Below, piece after piece: positions 17,943 through 27,329 of a stretch of DNA of 64,000 nucleotides. A program made the translations under genes and the position numbers. This stretch comes from Maribacter algarum (ex Zhang et al. 2020) (GTDB lineage Bacteria > Bacteroidota > Bacteroidia > Flavobacteriales > Flavobacteriaceae): assembly GCF_005885635.1 (NCBI RefSeq), contig NZ_VATY01000001.1, positions 1,240,001 through 1,304,000 on the forward strand, in the 5' to 3' direction. Under the pieces are notes generated by a model. The model searched no databases, had not been told where the DNA came from, and saw nothing but the letters and a program-made list of their open reading frames with translations. How positions within the stretch are numbered: position 1 is the first letter of the stretch; each line of letters starts with the position of its first letter.

Positions 17943-18344
17943 TTTCTTCTCCGATTTACAAATAAAAAAGAATCTAGACCTGCTATTCTTCATATGGTGT
18001 GCTAACAGAACCGAAGGTTGGATTTTTCTTCCTTTAACAATAAATGAAGTAAACAACTCAAAACTGTAAGACAAGAGAAATCTTTTACCCTCAATGACAA
18101 AAGAATTACAACTTTCAGCTTAGGTAGTCCTTATCCATTATGCCTTTTTTAGCGTTTTTGTATGTATGGCAAGAAATGAATGATGAACAGTAGCCATTTT
18201 ACTACAAATGGTAAAATTTGCATGTATATATCTGTAAATCAGCTTTTTAAATTGCGTCCTGATTCTTTCAATCTTAAATATTCGGGACACTCTGAAATCA
18301 AATCGCGCCTAGGTTTGTAGAGATTAATCCTTAAAAATAAAATT
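17943..18344. promoter_or_regulatory. 402-bp intergenic region with operator-like inverted repeat
   Basis: No gene was found here. It holds an inverted repeat ATTTTAC (18196-18202) and GTAAAAT (18211-18217) with an 8-base spacer, overlapping a TTTGC (18217-18221) that resembles a -7 box. That puts a likely operator on top of a likely promoter about 125 bases before the first lipoprotein gene. The remainder is AT-rich and unassigned. Confidence 0.4.
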
Positions 18345-18902
18345 ATGAAAACTAGAAAAAGTATGTTCAAAACAATTATTTCCATGTCATTTCTGGCATT
18401 TTTAGTAATAGTTATACAAAGCTGCGTTGTTGAAGTACCACCTGAAGATCCTGACCCGCCCACTTTCTCTTTCAGAATTATCGGCGATGGATTTGATCAC
18501 ACCTTTACCCAGAATACTAATTTCAACAGCATCACCTTAATGTTAAGGGTTGGGGTGACCTATGAATTCACATTTTTCGGCAATGATGAAGGTGGTATGG
18601 ATCACATGGGTTGGTACAGCGTTCACTCTGGCAGTATGGTAGTTGACCCTTCATTGCACGGCGAATGGAACTTTTCAGAGTTGACGGGTTCTACCTCATT
18701 GGAATGGCATGGTAGTCCAAACGACCCATTATCGGGAAGCATTATAACTGGCACTCTTACAACTCAAGGAAATGTGGTCACCAATGGAACTTTCCGATTT
18801 ACCGTAGAAGATTATGGGGGTGAATCTGGAAGATCGAACAACATTACCGAAGACCTACCAGTGGTTTTTGGTGCCCATACTACTAGAATTAGAGACAATT
18901 AA
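18345..18902 (+). CDS. Putative lipoprotein, first gene of a surface-lipoprotein operon
   Basis: The 185-residue product has a signal ending in a lipobox-like VIQSC, with lipidation expected at Cys27, then VVEVPPEDPDPP, an acidic and proline-rich linker. The mature part is beta-rich and glycine-rich, with many Thr/Gly/Asn turns (GSTSLEWHGSPNDPLSGSI) and few cysteines, as in small surface-exposed domains. No family is recognised. Two more lipoprotein genes follow at 74 and 26 bases, and a terminator closes the set, so the three probably share a transcript. Confidence 0.8.
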   Translation: MKTRKSMFKTIISMSFLAFLVIVIQSCVVEVPPEDPDPPTFSFRIIGDGFDHTFTQNTNFNSITLMLRVGVTYEFTFFGNDEGGMDHMGWYSVHSGSMVVDPSLHGEWNFSELTGSTSLEWHGSPNDPLSGSIITGTLTTQGNVVTNGTFRFTVEDYGGESGRSNNITEDLPVVFGAHTTRIRDN

Positions 18903-18976
18903 TCAATGAACCTTTTAGAAGATCAGATTTGATTCCGCCGGATTTAAAGAATATTTAATTTTTAAAACAGAGAACA

Positions 18977-19771
18977 ATGAAAACAAAGAAATTAATGAAT
19001 CGTTTTATGAGTATCGTTATTATTGCCAGTCTTTTTATGGCTTGCACAGACGATGGAGTTGAAGGACTTATTGGCCCACAAGGCCCTATGGGTGAACAAG
19101 GTATCGCTGGACCAGAAGGGCCAGCAGGTCAAGATGGGGAAGCTTTAGGAGTGCCAGGCCCTCAAGGCGACCAAGGACCTGCTGGGCCTCAAGGGCAACC
19201 AGGAGAGCAGGGCCAACAGGGGCCACAGGGAGAACAAGGGCCAGCTGGACCAGAAGGAGAACAAGGTGATCAAGGGTCTACCGGACCTCAAGGACCAGAA
19301 GGGCCAGAGGGCCCACAAGGACCGCAAGGCAATCCGGGTACTGCCAACGTCATTTATTCAAGTTGGATCCCAACTGAGTTAGGAAGCAATATTGTTGGAA
19401 CGGGTCAAACCTTTGATATTGATTTTCCTGAATTCTCTGCCGCAATACACAATACAGGAACTGTACTCGTTTATGGAAGAAGAATTCAAGCAGGTGGCGG
19501 ACAAATCAATACCACTACCTACGTGCTGCCATTGATTCTTGCGGCCAATATTCAACAACACTATTCTTTCAGCATCAAAAACAATCCTGGGCGAATAAGA
19601 ATTGCCGCATCATCTTTAGACGGAGGCTCTTTGGGAGATGCTACATTCATTGAACAATACCGATATGTTGTTATTCCTGGTGGAACTCCTTTGAGCGGTA
19701 AATCTACAATCCCTGAATATACCAAGATGAGCTACGAAGAAATCATTGCACATTTTGGCATTCCAGAATAG
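18977..19771 (+). CDS. Collagen-like triple-helix repeat lipoprotein
   Basis: The 264-residue product has a lipoprotein signal (lipobox FMAC, Cys23) followed by TDD, the kind of acidic motif that directs lipoproteins to the outer surface in Bacteroidota. Residues about 30-121 are nearly unbroken Gly-X-Y triplets: 8, then one break (GEAL), then 21 more, rich in Pro, Gln and Glu (GPQ, GPE, GEQ). About 140 residues of globular, beta-rich C-terminal domain follow. Such repeats form collagen triple helices, so the protein is probably a trimeric rod that carries its end domain away from the cell. Hydroxyproline is not needed in bacterial collagens. Adhesion or surface interaction is inferred. Confidence 0.92.
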   Translation: MKTKKLMNRFMSIVIIASLFMACTDDGVEGLIGPQGPMGEQGIAGPEGPAGQDGEALGVPGPQGDQGPAGPQGQPGEQGQQGPQGEQGPAGPEGEQGDQGSTGPQGPEGPEGPQGPQGNPGTANVIYSSWIPTELGSNIVGTGQTFDIDFPEFSAAIHNTGTVLVYGRRIQAGGGQINTTTYVLPLILAANIQQHYSFSIKNNPGRIRIAASSLDGGSLGDATFIEQYRYVVIPGGTPLSGKSTIPEYTKMSYEEIIAHFGIPE

Positions 19772-19797
19772 GAAAATTTAATATAACTCAATAAAAG

Positions 19798-20907
19798 ATG
19801 AAAACAATACTTAAAATTGGTGTTTCGGTAATTTTCTTTGCCTTAACAGCTTGTCAAAAAAGTGATTTGGGAGAAGACCAAAATCTACCAATACTCGAAA
19901 AGTCAGCCTCCTTTAAAACCTCCTTTGAAGTAGAAAGTGAAACTTTGCAGGCGCAATTAATTAGTGAAAATAATCTAAACCCTATTCATGATCATGCCTC
20001 TGTGGTTTTTAAAGACAAGATTTGGGTCATAGGTGGGCATAAGAACGGCAAGGCAAGTAATACTATTTTGAATAGTAGTGATGGTGTTAAATGGAATACA
20101 GTCAAGACACGTTCCGTTTTTTACCCTCGTAGGGGTCATTCTGCGGTAGTTTTTAAAAACAAAATTTGGGTAATAGGGGGCACACCTAATCACAACTATG
20201 GAAAACATGTTAACGATATGTCTTTCTATAATGAAGTCTGGTCCTCTTCTGATGGAATAGAATGGGAAATGATGCACCAAACTTGGCAAGGAGGCTATCT
20301 TCAGTCAAGAATGGATTTTGGAGCTACTGTTTTTAAAGATGAAATTTGGGTGTTTGGTGGCTTTTCAGACAATCCCACTTTCAGTAAAGCTGTTCAAAAA
20401 AGTAGTGATGGTATCAATTGGCAAAACGTAGATGCAAATATATCGTGTCATGATCTGATTGGTAATCAAGCCATGGTTTTTGACAATAAGCTTTGGTTGA
20501 TTGGTGGTTATACCCACTTAGCTTGGGATGATGATATTGTAATAGCAAGTACTTCTGATGGCTTAAACTGGGAAAAGTACAATACTGGTATTCCAAAATA
20601 TATACAACATCAATTGGTCACGGATAATAAAAAAATGTATCTATTAGCTGGGGATTATGTGGCTCCGAATACTTCTGGGTATGGGACACCATCTAACCAT
20701 ATTCTGTATTCCGATGATGGTAATAATTGGTCGAAAGCCAAAGCGAGTTTAAACTTTCCCGAAAGAGCCCGGCACTCTTCCGTTTATTTCAAAAATAAAT
20801 TTTGGATTATTGGCGGCTCGAATAATGACAACTCTACGGGCTTATCAGATGTTTGGACTCTCACTCCAATTGACCCATATACCATCGATGATTTGACTTT
20901 TGACTAA
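19798..20907 (+). CDS. Kelch-repeat beta-propeller lipoprotein
   Basis: The 369-residue product starts with a lipoprotein signal (lipobox LTAC, Cys19) and a QKSDLGEDQ linker. Six kelch-like repeats follow, each with a hydrophobic strand, a VxFKxKIWVIGG-type core and a SSDGxxW motif: near residues 60, 112, 175, 220, 275 and 325. This predicts a six-bladed beta-propeller tethered to a membrane, probably on the surface. Kelch propellers bind proteins or sugars. The start lies 26 bases after the collagen-like gene, so the two are likely translated from one message and may form parts of one surface assembly. Confidence 0.88.
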   Translation: MKTILKIGVSVIFFALTACQKSDLGEDQNLPILEKSASFKTSFEVESETLQAQLISENNLNPIHDHASVVFKDKIWVIGGHKNGKASNTILNSSDGVKWNTVKTRSVFYPRRGHSAVVFKNKIWVIGGTPNHNYGKHVNDMSFYNEVWSSSDGIEWEMMHQTWQGGYLQSRMDFGATVFKDEIWVFGGFSDNPTFSKAVQKSSDGINWQNVDANISCHDLIGNQAMVFDNKLWLIGGYTHLAWDDDIVIASTSDGLNWEKYNTGIPKYIQHQLVTDNKKMYLLAGDYVAPNTSGYGTPSNHILYSDDGNNWSKAKASLNFPERARHSSVYFKNKFWIIGGSNNDNSTGLSDVWTLTPIDPYTIDDLTFD

Positions 20908-20936
20908 GGATTAAAATAGTGGCGTTCCTTAAATCT

Positions 20937-20968
20937 AAAAAAGCAGCATTTTTCGAGTGCTGCTTTTT
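20937..20968 (+). terminator. Intrinsic terminator after the lipoprotein operon
   Basis: AAAAAAGCAGCA and TGCTGCTTTTT pair with a 9-base loop and a T-run, 30 bases after the kelch gene stop. It separates the lipoprotein operon from the sdh promoter. Confidence 0.85.
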
Positions 20969-21072
20969 GTTTAAACCTCATTCATCATTTTAAGCCTAAA
21001 ACATCTATTAATTCAACAAACGCAGCGGTTTGCTTAAATTCAATCCAAATAACATACTAAAGCACTCTAAAG

Positions 21073-21104
21073 TTTGTTAATAACTCGGTTCTACAGTATT
21101 TTTG
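21073..21104 (+). promoter_or_regulatory. sdhCAB promoter
   Basis: TTTG (21073-21076), 20 bases, then TATTTTTG (21097-21104): a full match to the Bacteroidota housekeeping consensus. The ATG of sdhC follows 20 bases after the -7 box. Confidence 0.8.
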
Positions 21105-21124
21105 TACCGCTAAATACACAACTA

Positions 21125-21796
21125 ATGAGTGCATTGATAAAATCTTCACTTGCCCGAAAAGTAGTCATGGCCCTCTCAGGTCTTTTCTTGGTTTTCTTTC
21201 TCGGGCAGCATTTTGTAATAAATGTAACCTCCGTAATTGCGCCTGACACCTTTAATTCATGGTCGCACTTCATGGGGTATAATCCACTAGTGCAATATGT
21301 GCTTCAACCTATATTGATACTAGGTGTAATCGTTCATTTTGTAATGGGGTTTATGCTAGAACTTCAAAACCGTGCTGCTAGGGGTGGCGTGAAGTATGCT
21401 AGTTATAAAGGAAGTGCGAACGCTTCTTGGATTTCAAGAAACATGCTGATTTCAGGTGCTGTGGTTTTGGCTTTCCTAGGGCTTCATTTCTATGATTTCT
21501 GGTTTCCAGAAATGACCTATAAATATTTTGGGGATAACCCCGAAAATGCCACAAGATACCTGGAAGAAACGGTGCATAAGTTTGAGCCTATATGGCGAAC
21601 CGTTTTATACATCATTTCTTTTGTTCTTTTGGCCTTGCATCTATTGCATGGTTTTGCCTCGTCTTTTCAAACCATGGGCGTAAACAACAAATATTCCTCG
21701 GCAATAAAAACATTTACTAAAGTATACGCGATTGCAATTCCATTAGGATTCATTCTAATCGCAATCTATCATCACCTTAACCCAATAACACATTAA
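21125..21796 (+). CDS. sdhC: Succinate dehydrogenase cytochrome b subunit
   Basis: The membrane anchor subunit of complex II (223 residues from the ATG at 21125; an upstream in-frame start would lie inside the promoter). Five membrane helices are visible, with histidines in them ([47 protein letters not shown]) that can ligate two haems, as in the single-subunit, di-haem B-type enzymes of Bacteroidota. It passes electrons from succinate oxidation to menaquinone, or works in reverse as fumarate reductase. Its stop is followed 2 bases later by the sdhA start. Confidence 0.96.
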   Translation: MSALIKSSLARKVVMALSGLFLVFFLGQHFVINVTSVIAPDTFNSWSHFMGYNPLVQYVLQPILILGVIVHFVMGFMLELQNRAARGGVKYASYKGSANASWISRNMLISGAVVLAFLGLHFYDFWFPEMTYKYFGDNPENATRYLEETVHKFEPIWRTVLYIISFVLLALHLLHGFASSFQTMGVNNKYSSAIKTFTKVYAIAIPLGFILIAIYHHLNPITH

Positions 21797-21798
21797 GT

Positions 21799-23802
21799 AT
21801 GGGCATATTGGATTCAAAAGTTCCAGCAGGGCCATTGGCCGATAAATGGACTAATCATAAAAATCACATTGACCTTGTCAATCCTGCGAACAAGCGAAAC
21901 ATCGACATCATCGTTGTCGGTACGGGTTTGGCTGGAGGCTCTGCGGCAGCTACCTTGGCAGAACTGGGTTATAATGTAAAGACATTTTGTTATCAAGATT
22001 CTCCTCGTCGAGCGCACTCAATTGCTGCTCAGGGAGGTGTAAATGCAGCTAAAAACTATCAAGGTGATGGCGATAGTGTTTATCGTCTCTTCTATGATAC
22101 TGTAAAGGGCGGTGATTATCGGTCTCGTGAGTCAAACGTGTATCGTTTGGCTGAAGTTTCTACGAATATCATTGACCAATGTGTTGCTCAAGGAGTTCCT
22201 TTTGCACGAGAATATGGAGGTCTGTTAGATAACCGTTCTTTTGGCGGTGTTTTGGTATCTAGAACTTTTTACGCCAAAGGGCAAACAGGTCAACAATTAC
22301 TATTAGGCGCCTATGCTGCCTTGAATCGTCAAATCAAAAGGGGAAAGATAAAATCCCATACGAGACATGAGATGCTCGACTTGGTCAAGGTTGATGGAAA
22401 AGCGAGAGGTATTATTGCGCGTAACCTAGTGACCGGAGAAATCGAACGTCATTCTGCACATGCAGTAGTATTAGCCACTGGAGGTTATGGAAATCTGTTT
22501 TTCCTATCCACATATGCGATGGGCTGTAATGTAATGGCCGCATGGCGTGCGCATCGAAGAGGTGCTTTCTTTGCCAACCCTTGTTTTACGCAAATTCACC
22601 CCACTTGTATTCCTGTTTCTGGAGACCATCAATCAAAATTGACGTTGATGTCAGAATCATTACGAAATGATGGTCGTATTTGGGTTCCAAAACGTCTTGA
22701 AGATGCACAAGCTATCCGAGAAGGCAAATTAAAACCGACCCAACTTGGCGAAGGAGAACGTGATTATTACCTAGAAAGAAGATATCCTGCCTTCGGAAAC
22801 TTAGTGCCGCGAGATGTAGCCTCAAGAGCTGCAAAAGAGCGTTGCGATGCTGGTTTCGGAGTCAATAAAACAGGAGAAGCTGTTTACTTAGATTTCAGTG
22901 CGGCAATCATGCGTTACGGAACAGAAAAAGCCTTAACCTCAGGAATGAAAAATGCCGATGACAAAACTATCCGCGCATTGGGCGAAGAAGTCATCGAAGC
23001 CAAATATGGAAACCTTTTTCAGATGTACGAAAAAATCGTAGATCAAAATCCATATAAGACACCTATGATGATTTATCCTGCGGTACATTATACCATGGGC
23101 GGACTTTGGGTTGATTATAACCTTCAAACTACCATTCCCGGATGTTACTCAGCTGGTGAGGCGAATTTTAGCGATCACGGCGCGAACCGCTTAGGTGCTT
23201 CTGCATTGATGCAAGGTTTGGCGGATGGCTATTTTGTATTACCGTATACCATTGGTGATTTTCTATCTGACGATATTAGAACAGGTGCTATTTCAACAGA
23301 AACTGCTGAGTTTGACGAAGCGGAAAAACATGTTAGAGATCGCATTGAGAAGTTAATGGAAGGAAAAGGCGAACACTCCGTTGATTATTACCATAAGAAA
23401 TTAGGTAAAATCATGTGGAACAAATGTGGGATGAGCCGTAATGCCAAGGATTTGCAGGAAGCAATAGATGAAATTGCAGCTTTACGAGCTGATTTTTGGG
23501 AGAATGTTCGCGTACCCGGAAGCCCAGATTCGAAAAACCAAGAACTTGAAAAAGCAGGGCGTGTTGCCGACTTCCTAGAGCTTGGTGAACTGTTTGCAAA
23601 GGACGCATTAACCAGAAATGAATCTTGTGGTGGACATTTCCGTGAGGAATATCAAACACCAGAAGGAGAAGCACTTCGTGATGATGAAAATTTCAAATTT
23701 GTTTCAGCATGGGAATACAAGGGTGAACCTAAGGATGCTGTTTTACACAAAGAGGAGTTGAAGTACGAAAACATAGAACTGAAAACAAGAAGTTATAAAT
23801 AA
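21799..23802 (+). CDS. sdhA: Succinate dehydrogenase/fumarate reductase flavoprotein subunit
   Basis: The 667-residue catalytic subunit oxidises succinate to fumarate at a covalent FAD. An N-terminal dinucleotide fold ([20 protein letters not shown]) is followed by the [12 protein letters not shown] segment, whose His carries the FAD. The capping domain and the TMGGLWVDY and GCYSAGE segments follow, then a helical C-terminus. It sits on the inner face of the cytoplasmic membrane, joined to SdhB. The order C-A-B and tight spacing are typical for Bacteroidota. Confidence 0.97.
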   Translation: MGILDSKVPAGPLADKWTNHKNHIDLVNPANKRNIDIIVVGTGLAGGSAAATLAELGYNVKTFCYQDSPRRAHSIAAQGGVNAAKNYQGDGDSVYRLFYDTVKGGDYRSRESNVYRLAEVSTNIIDQCVAQGVPFAREYGGLLDNRSFGGVLVSRTFYAKGQTGQQLLLGAYAALNRQIKRGKIKSHTRHEMLDLVKVDGKARGIIARNLVTGEIERHSAHAVVLATGGYGNLFFLSTYAMGCNVMAAWRAHRRGAFFANPCFTQIHPTCIPVSGDHQSKLTLMSESLRNDGRIWVPKRLEDAQAIREGKLKPTQLGEGERDYYLERRYPAFGNLVPRDVASRAAKERCDAGFGVNKTGEAVYLDFSAAIMRYGTEKALTSGMKNADDKTIRALGEEVIEAKYGNLFQMYEKIVDQNPYKTPMMIYPAVHYTMGGLWVDYNLQTTIPGCYSAGEANFSDHGANRLGASALMQGLADGYFVLPYTIGDFLSDDIRTGAISTETAEFDEAEKHVRDRIEKLMEGKGEHSVDYYHKKLGKIMWNKCGMSRNAKDLQEAIDEIAALRADFWENVRVPGSPDSKNQELEKAGRVADFLELGELFAKDALTRNESCGGHFREEYQTPEGEALRDDENFKFVSAWEYKGEPKDAVLHKEELKYENIELKTRSYK

Positions 23803-23808
23803 GAGGCT

Positions 23809-24555
23809 ATGAAATTGAATCTAAAAATATGGCGTCAAAAAGATGCTACGTCTAAAGGTCAAATGGTTGAGTATCCTCTAAAGGGTATTGAGGAAGACAT
23901 GTCTTTTTTAGAGATGTTAGACGTACTAAACGAACAATTAATCAATAAAGGAGAAGAGCCCATAGAGTTCGACCATGATTGTCGCGAAGGTATTTGCGGA
24001 ACTTGCTCAATGCAAATCAACGGACAGCCACATGGCCCAGATAGATTGATAACGGTATGCCAACTGCACATGAGAAGCTTTAATGATGGAGATACCATTG
24101 TAATCGAGCCATTTAGAGCCAAAGCTTTTCCGGTAATAAAAGATTTGATTGTAGACCGAAGTGCTTTTGACCGAATACAACAGGCTGGTGGTTTTGTTTC
24201 AGTAAATACCTCAGGAAATACATTAGATGCAAATGCAATTCCTATAGGTAAAGATATTGCCGATACCGCATTTAATTCAGCTACTTGCATTGGTTGCGGC
24301 GCTTGTGTTGCGGCCTGTAAAAATGCCAGCGCCATGTTATTTACTTCAGCTAAAGTATCTCAATTTGCCCTATTGCCACAAGGGCAAGTAGAAGCTACTG
24401 AGCGTGTTCAAAATATGGTACGCCAAATGGATATAGAAGGTTTTGGTAACTGCACAAACACAGGTGCTTGTGAGGTGGAATGTCCAAAAGGAATTTCGTT
24501 GGAGAATATTGCTCGAATGAATAAGGAGTATTACAAGGCAAGTTTGAAAGGATAA
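23809..24555 (+). CDS. sdhB: Succinate dehydrogenase/fumarate reductase iron-sulfur subunit
   Basis: The 248-residue subunit relays electrons from FAD to the haem and quinone through three clusters. The [2Fe-2S] ligands are in CREGICGTC with a later C in LITVC; the [4Fe-4S] and [3Fe-4S] ligands are in [11 protein letters not shown] and in the C-terminal [17 protein letters not shown]. The start lies 6 bases after the sdhA stop. A strong terminator follows. Confidence 0.97.
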   Translation: MKLNLKIWRQKDATSKGQMVEYPLKGIEEDMSFLEMLDVLNEQLINKGEEPIEFDHDCREGICGTCSMQINGQPHGPDRLITVCQLHMRSFNDGDTIVIEPFRAKAFPVIKDLIVDRSAFDRIQQAGGFVSVNTSGNTLDANAIPIGKDIADTAFNSATCIGCGACVAACKNASAMLFTSAKVSQFALLPQGQVEATERVQNMVRQMDIEGFGNCTNTGACEVECPKGISLENIARMNKEYYKASLKG

Positions 24556-24575
24556 ATTGTATAAATCTTAATATA

Positions 24576-24614
24576 AAAATCCCAAATTCCAATAATTGGA
24601 GTTTGGGATTTTTT
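24576..24614. terminator. Strong terminator after sdhCAB
   Basis: AAAATCCCAAA and TTTGGGATTTTTT form the outer stem and TTCCAAT / ATTGGAG extend it, giving a long hairpin with a T-run. It lies 20 bases after sdhB and just before the convergent 24622 gene, which it could also end. Confidence 0.9.
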
Positions 24615-24621
24615 GTTAACC

Positions 24622-25546
24622 CTATTTTACAGGAATACAAATATCTACAATGAATTTACCCTCAGGATGTTGGTTGACATCATTATGATAAATTTCATGA
24701 TAATGCCCATCTCGGATTTCGAAATTATTTTCAGGTACCCAGAGCGACATACTGTTCCATGCTTGTTCGTATTCGTTCATTTTAAGCTCAAATCGTCCAA
24801 CCGCAAATTTCCCTTTCGGGATGGTTATTTTACTAACTTCTCCTGAAACCTCAACGTTGTCTTCAATCGTAATGCACGCACTCGATTGCAATTTTGACGC
24901 ATCAGTAACTCGAGGACTGTCATAATAAATACCAGCAGTTTTAGTTTCTGGAAAATTAAGTAACCCCCGTGGACCGGCCCACTTCATTAACTTATCAAAG
25001 GTCTTCCCAATTTCACTATATGAACCTTGGTGTCTAATTTGTGCCAGTTTTAGCTCTGGCATCTCTTTTACTTCTACTTGTGTTTTCATTTCTAACCAAT
25101 TTTTAAGATTATTAATGGTGTAAAAGTATTTTTCAAATGACACCTTTTCTGTACCATTCTTGCTTTGCATTTTACCAATCTTGCTAAACTCGCTTTGTCC
25201 TCTCTTTTGAAATTCAGATGCGCTAATTCCGTAAAATTTCCGAAAACTTCTGGAAAAAGAATGAATGCTCTTAAAGCCATACTGCAAGGCCAAATTGGTC
25301 AATAAATCGTCCTTTCTTAAATAAAGAAGACGGCCGGCTATTTTTTCTATTCGTCTACGGGTAATATAATTATTTGGTGTCTCCTCAAGTAAGGCGCAAA
25401 AAATACGGTGAAAATGAAAAGGCGAAAAACAGGCTATTTTAGAGATTTTCCAAAGAAAGGTCGGCATCCAAATTCTCATCAATATGCTCGACCACCTTAT
25501 TGATGCGATTTATATACATCAATTGCTGAGGATTCCTATTATTCAT
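24622..25546 (-). pseudogene. AraC-family regulator with GyrI-like domain, frameshifted in its first HTH
   Basis: Read from an ATG at 25546, the frame gives 35 residues (opening MNNRNPQQLMYINRINKVV, later DADLSLENL) that form the first part of an AraC HTH, then hits a stop at 25439. The rest of the domain (SKIACFSPFHFHRIF, then LTNLALQYGFKSIHSFSRSF) and a GyrI-like effector domain of about 150 residues continue in another frame down to 24622. The break lies in a CTCT run at 25441-25444; loss of one CT from CTCTCT would explain it exactly. An in-frame start downstream at 25482 gives a protein lacking the first half of the HTH. It is either a recent pseudogene or a sequencing or assembly error. 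Confidence 0.82.
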
Positions 25547-25672
25547 GATTGATAGTTGGTTCCTTAAAAGTAAAAGATTTTAAGTACAGATTATACCAAA
25601 ATGAAAATGTAGCAAGATTTGTTAAATTGACCAGATTTCTTTTCCTAAGGAATGCTTTTTATACATTTATAC

Positions 25673-26149
25673 ATGCCCAAGAAATATTCAGAAGAGCGTA
25701 TAAAAGTCCCTCGTTTTAATGAGGAATCAGGCTTCTATACGACCCCAGAACGTTCCAAGATTATGGGTAAAATCCAAGGTAAAAATACTAAGCCTGAACT
25801 TGTATTTCGAAAAGCCTTATATGCCAAAGGATATCGTTACCTGGTGGATTATAAGAATCTAATTGGCAGACCAGACATCGTTCTTAAGAAATATAAAACG
25901 GTCATTTTTATAGATGGGGAATACTGGCACGGTCACAATTGGGAAGAAAAGAAACCCAAAATAAAAACCAATCGCGAATTCTGGATTGCCAAAATAGAGC
26001 GAAACATGCAACGTGACCAAGAGGTCAATATTGAATTGGAACGACTTGGCTACACGGTTTTCAGGTTTTGGGAATCCGCTGTAAAAAAAGAGTTGGATAG
26101 TTGTCTCAAACAAGTACTAGTCCATTTAGAAGGTATGGGAATAGATTAG
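25673..26149 (+). CDS. Vsr-like DNA endonuclease without the zinc site
   Basis: The protein of about 158 residues has the very-short-patch-repair endonuclease fold: TTPERSKIMGKIQGKNTKPE, then GRPDIVL with D68 as the likely catalytic aspartate, then DGEYWHGH, REFWIAKIERNMQRD and VFRFWES. Vsr nicks next to T:G mismatches made by deamination at methylated sites. The zinc ligands of E. coli Vsr are missing here (the HGC before FWH is DGE, and the late WEC is WES), as in a DUF559-like subgroup. No cytosine methyltransferase is nearby, so the partner is lacking. It converges with the repressor gene, overlapping it by 4 bases. An ATG seven codons earlier is an alternative start. Confidence 0.8.
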   Translation: MPKKYSEERIKVPRFNEESGFYTTPERSKIMGKIQGKNTKPELVFRKALYAKGYRYLVDYKNLIGRPDIVLKKYKTVIFIDGEYWHGHNWEEKKPKIKTNREFWIAKIERNMQRDQEVNIELERLGYTVFRFWESAVKKELDSCLKQVLVHLEGMGID

Positions 26150-26853
26150 TCTGTCTGCTTTTTTATTACCTCAAAAAGTTGTTTTATCTCAGAAACGGGT
26201 ATTTCAAAGTCCGCATACTCGGGGGAGGTGTTCAAACTATGGCAAGTAATCTGTTTGCTTTTTTCATCATAGTTTATAATTTCCTTACATAGGATATTTT
26301 CTCCGAATATGATAATTGCCTTTGGGTTTTTAACTTTCCCTCTCATTTCCAAATCTTCCTGTAAAATTTCTTTGGCAAGAACTATTGCTCCACTAGGAAT
26401 GCTATCGGCTGTACCATTTTCCATGGAATTACCCATAATTTCGAAGGCAACGTATGTTCCGGATTCAATATTTTCAACAACAAAACTTAAACTCGGCAAG
26501 CTCTTTAAAAATTCTCGATTTTCAGTTTCATGGCAATAGTCACGGAGTTTTTTAACCGTCACCAAGGGAGCATTGACAATCCATTTTTTGGCATCTATCT
26601 TCTTGACGGTTAATGTGCTATCTGAAGTTGCTGAACTTAACTTGTATATATCTTGCTCTTCATTTACTTCGTGTGAGTATAATTCTGCAATACTAACTTC
26701 AAAGTAATTGGCAATTTTTGTTAGATTCTTAATCGGGATATTGGCATTTTTCTTCTCGTACAATTGAATGGTACGTAGACTAACCCCAACAGCATGTGCT
26801 AAATCTGTCTGATTTATCTTTTTTTTCCGCCTTAGTTGCTTTAAAACAAACAT
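26146..26853 (-). CDS. Phage-like CI/LexA-type repressor (HTH + peptidase S24)
   Basis: About 235 residues from the ATG at 26853; an upstream in-frame start at 26898 falls inside the operator region and is unlikely. Residues 5-58 are an HTH of the XRE kind (INQTDLAHAVGVSLRTIQLYE). The C-terminal half is an S24 self-cleavage domain, with the expected S143 in GNSMENG and K190 in ILCKEI. The usual Ala-Gly cleavage bond is not evident in the linker. Such proteins hold prophage-type or stress operons off until DNA damage. It is divergent from the small HTH-like gene at 27046, with palindromes between, which is a cI/cro arrangement. Confidence 0.85.
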   Translation of the reverse strand: MFVLKQLRRKKKINQTDLAHAVGVSLRTIQLYEKKNANIPIKNLTKIANYFEVSIAELYSHEVNEEQDIYKLSSATSDSTLTVKKIDAKKWIVNAPLVTVKKLRDYCHETENREFLKSLPSLSFVVENIESGTYVAFEIMGNSMENGTADSIPSGAIVLAKEILQEDLEMRGKVKNPKAIIIFGENILCKEIINYDEKSKQITCHSLNTSPEYADFEIPVSEIKQLFEVIKKQTD

Positions 26854-26857
26854 AAAA

Positions 26858-26934
26858 TTGTAATATTGCGTAATAATCTTACATATTTTGTAATACATGT
26901 AATTAAATTACAGATAATTGTAATCCGATTACAA
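26858..26934. promoter_or_regulatory. Operator array between the repressor and the small divergent gene
   Basis: TGTAATTAAATTACA (26898-26912) is a perfect palindrome with a one-base centre, and TTGTAATCCGATTACAA (26918-26934) is another with a 3-base centre, 20 bases apart centre to centre (two helical turns). Single TTGTAAT half-sites lie at 26858-26864 and 26888-26894, next to the repressor start. Autoregulation by the XRE repressor is the simplest reading. Confidence 0.7.
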
Positions 26935-27045
26935 ACAAATATAACAAAATGCGCAATTTAACTGTACAATACGAAAATATATATTTTGAATGGAATAACC
27001 CATCGGCTAATAAACTGAATACTAATCCTAAAGATATCCTCTAAA

Positions 27046-27315
27046 ATGTTTGACCCAGAAGAGTATGGAAAACCAATTAATGAAAGACTATCTATAATTC
27101 TGAGAAGGAATACCACCAAAGATGATTTTGCAAATGTTGCTGCCATCACAAACGTAAGTTTCTCAACAATTCGAGATGTCCTATATCGTACAAATAGTTT
27201 AACTTATTCCAATTCAAAAGCGATTCGTGAGCTTATAAAAATAGCTTTTGACAATGCATTGGCAAGACAGTTGCAGGCAGAAAATGATAAACATTTTCTT
27301 AATAAATTGTTGTAA
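27046..27315 (+). CDS. Small divergent protein, possibly Cro-like
   Basis: The 89-residue product is all-helical by appearance. Residues 25-55 (DDFANVAAITNVSFSTIRDVLYR) have the spacing of a helix-turn-helix, with VSFSTIRDVL as the likely recognition helix. It is divergent from the S24 repressor across the operator array, so by analogy with phage switches it may be a Cro-like opponent. Nothing else of a prophage is seen nearby. A perfect inverted repeat follows at 27330. Confidence 0.6.
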   Translation: MFDPEEYGKPINERLSIILRRNTTKDDFANVAAITNVSFSTIRDVLYRTNSLTYSNSKAIRELIKIAFDNALARQLQAENDKHFLNKLL

Positions 27316-27329
27316 AAACTTAGGACTAT

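Noticed and set aside
19145-19327. Tandem-repeat look in the collagen-like gene and an opposite-strand frame
   Set aside because: The repeats are Gly-X-Y codons, not CRISPR or satellite units: unit length is 9 bases and varies. The opposite frame is a shadow of it.
25673-27315. Restriction-modification or complete prophage region
   Set aside because: There is no methyltransferase, restriction subunit, integrase or structural phage gene. Only the Vsr-like nuclease and the repressor pair are seen.
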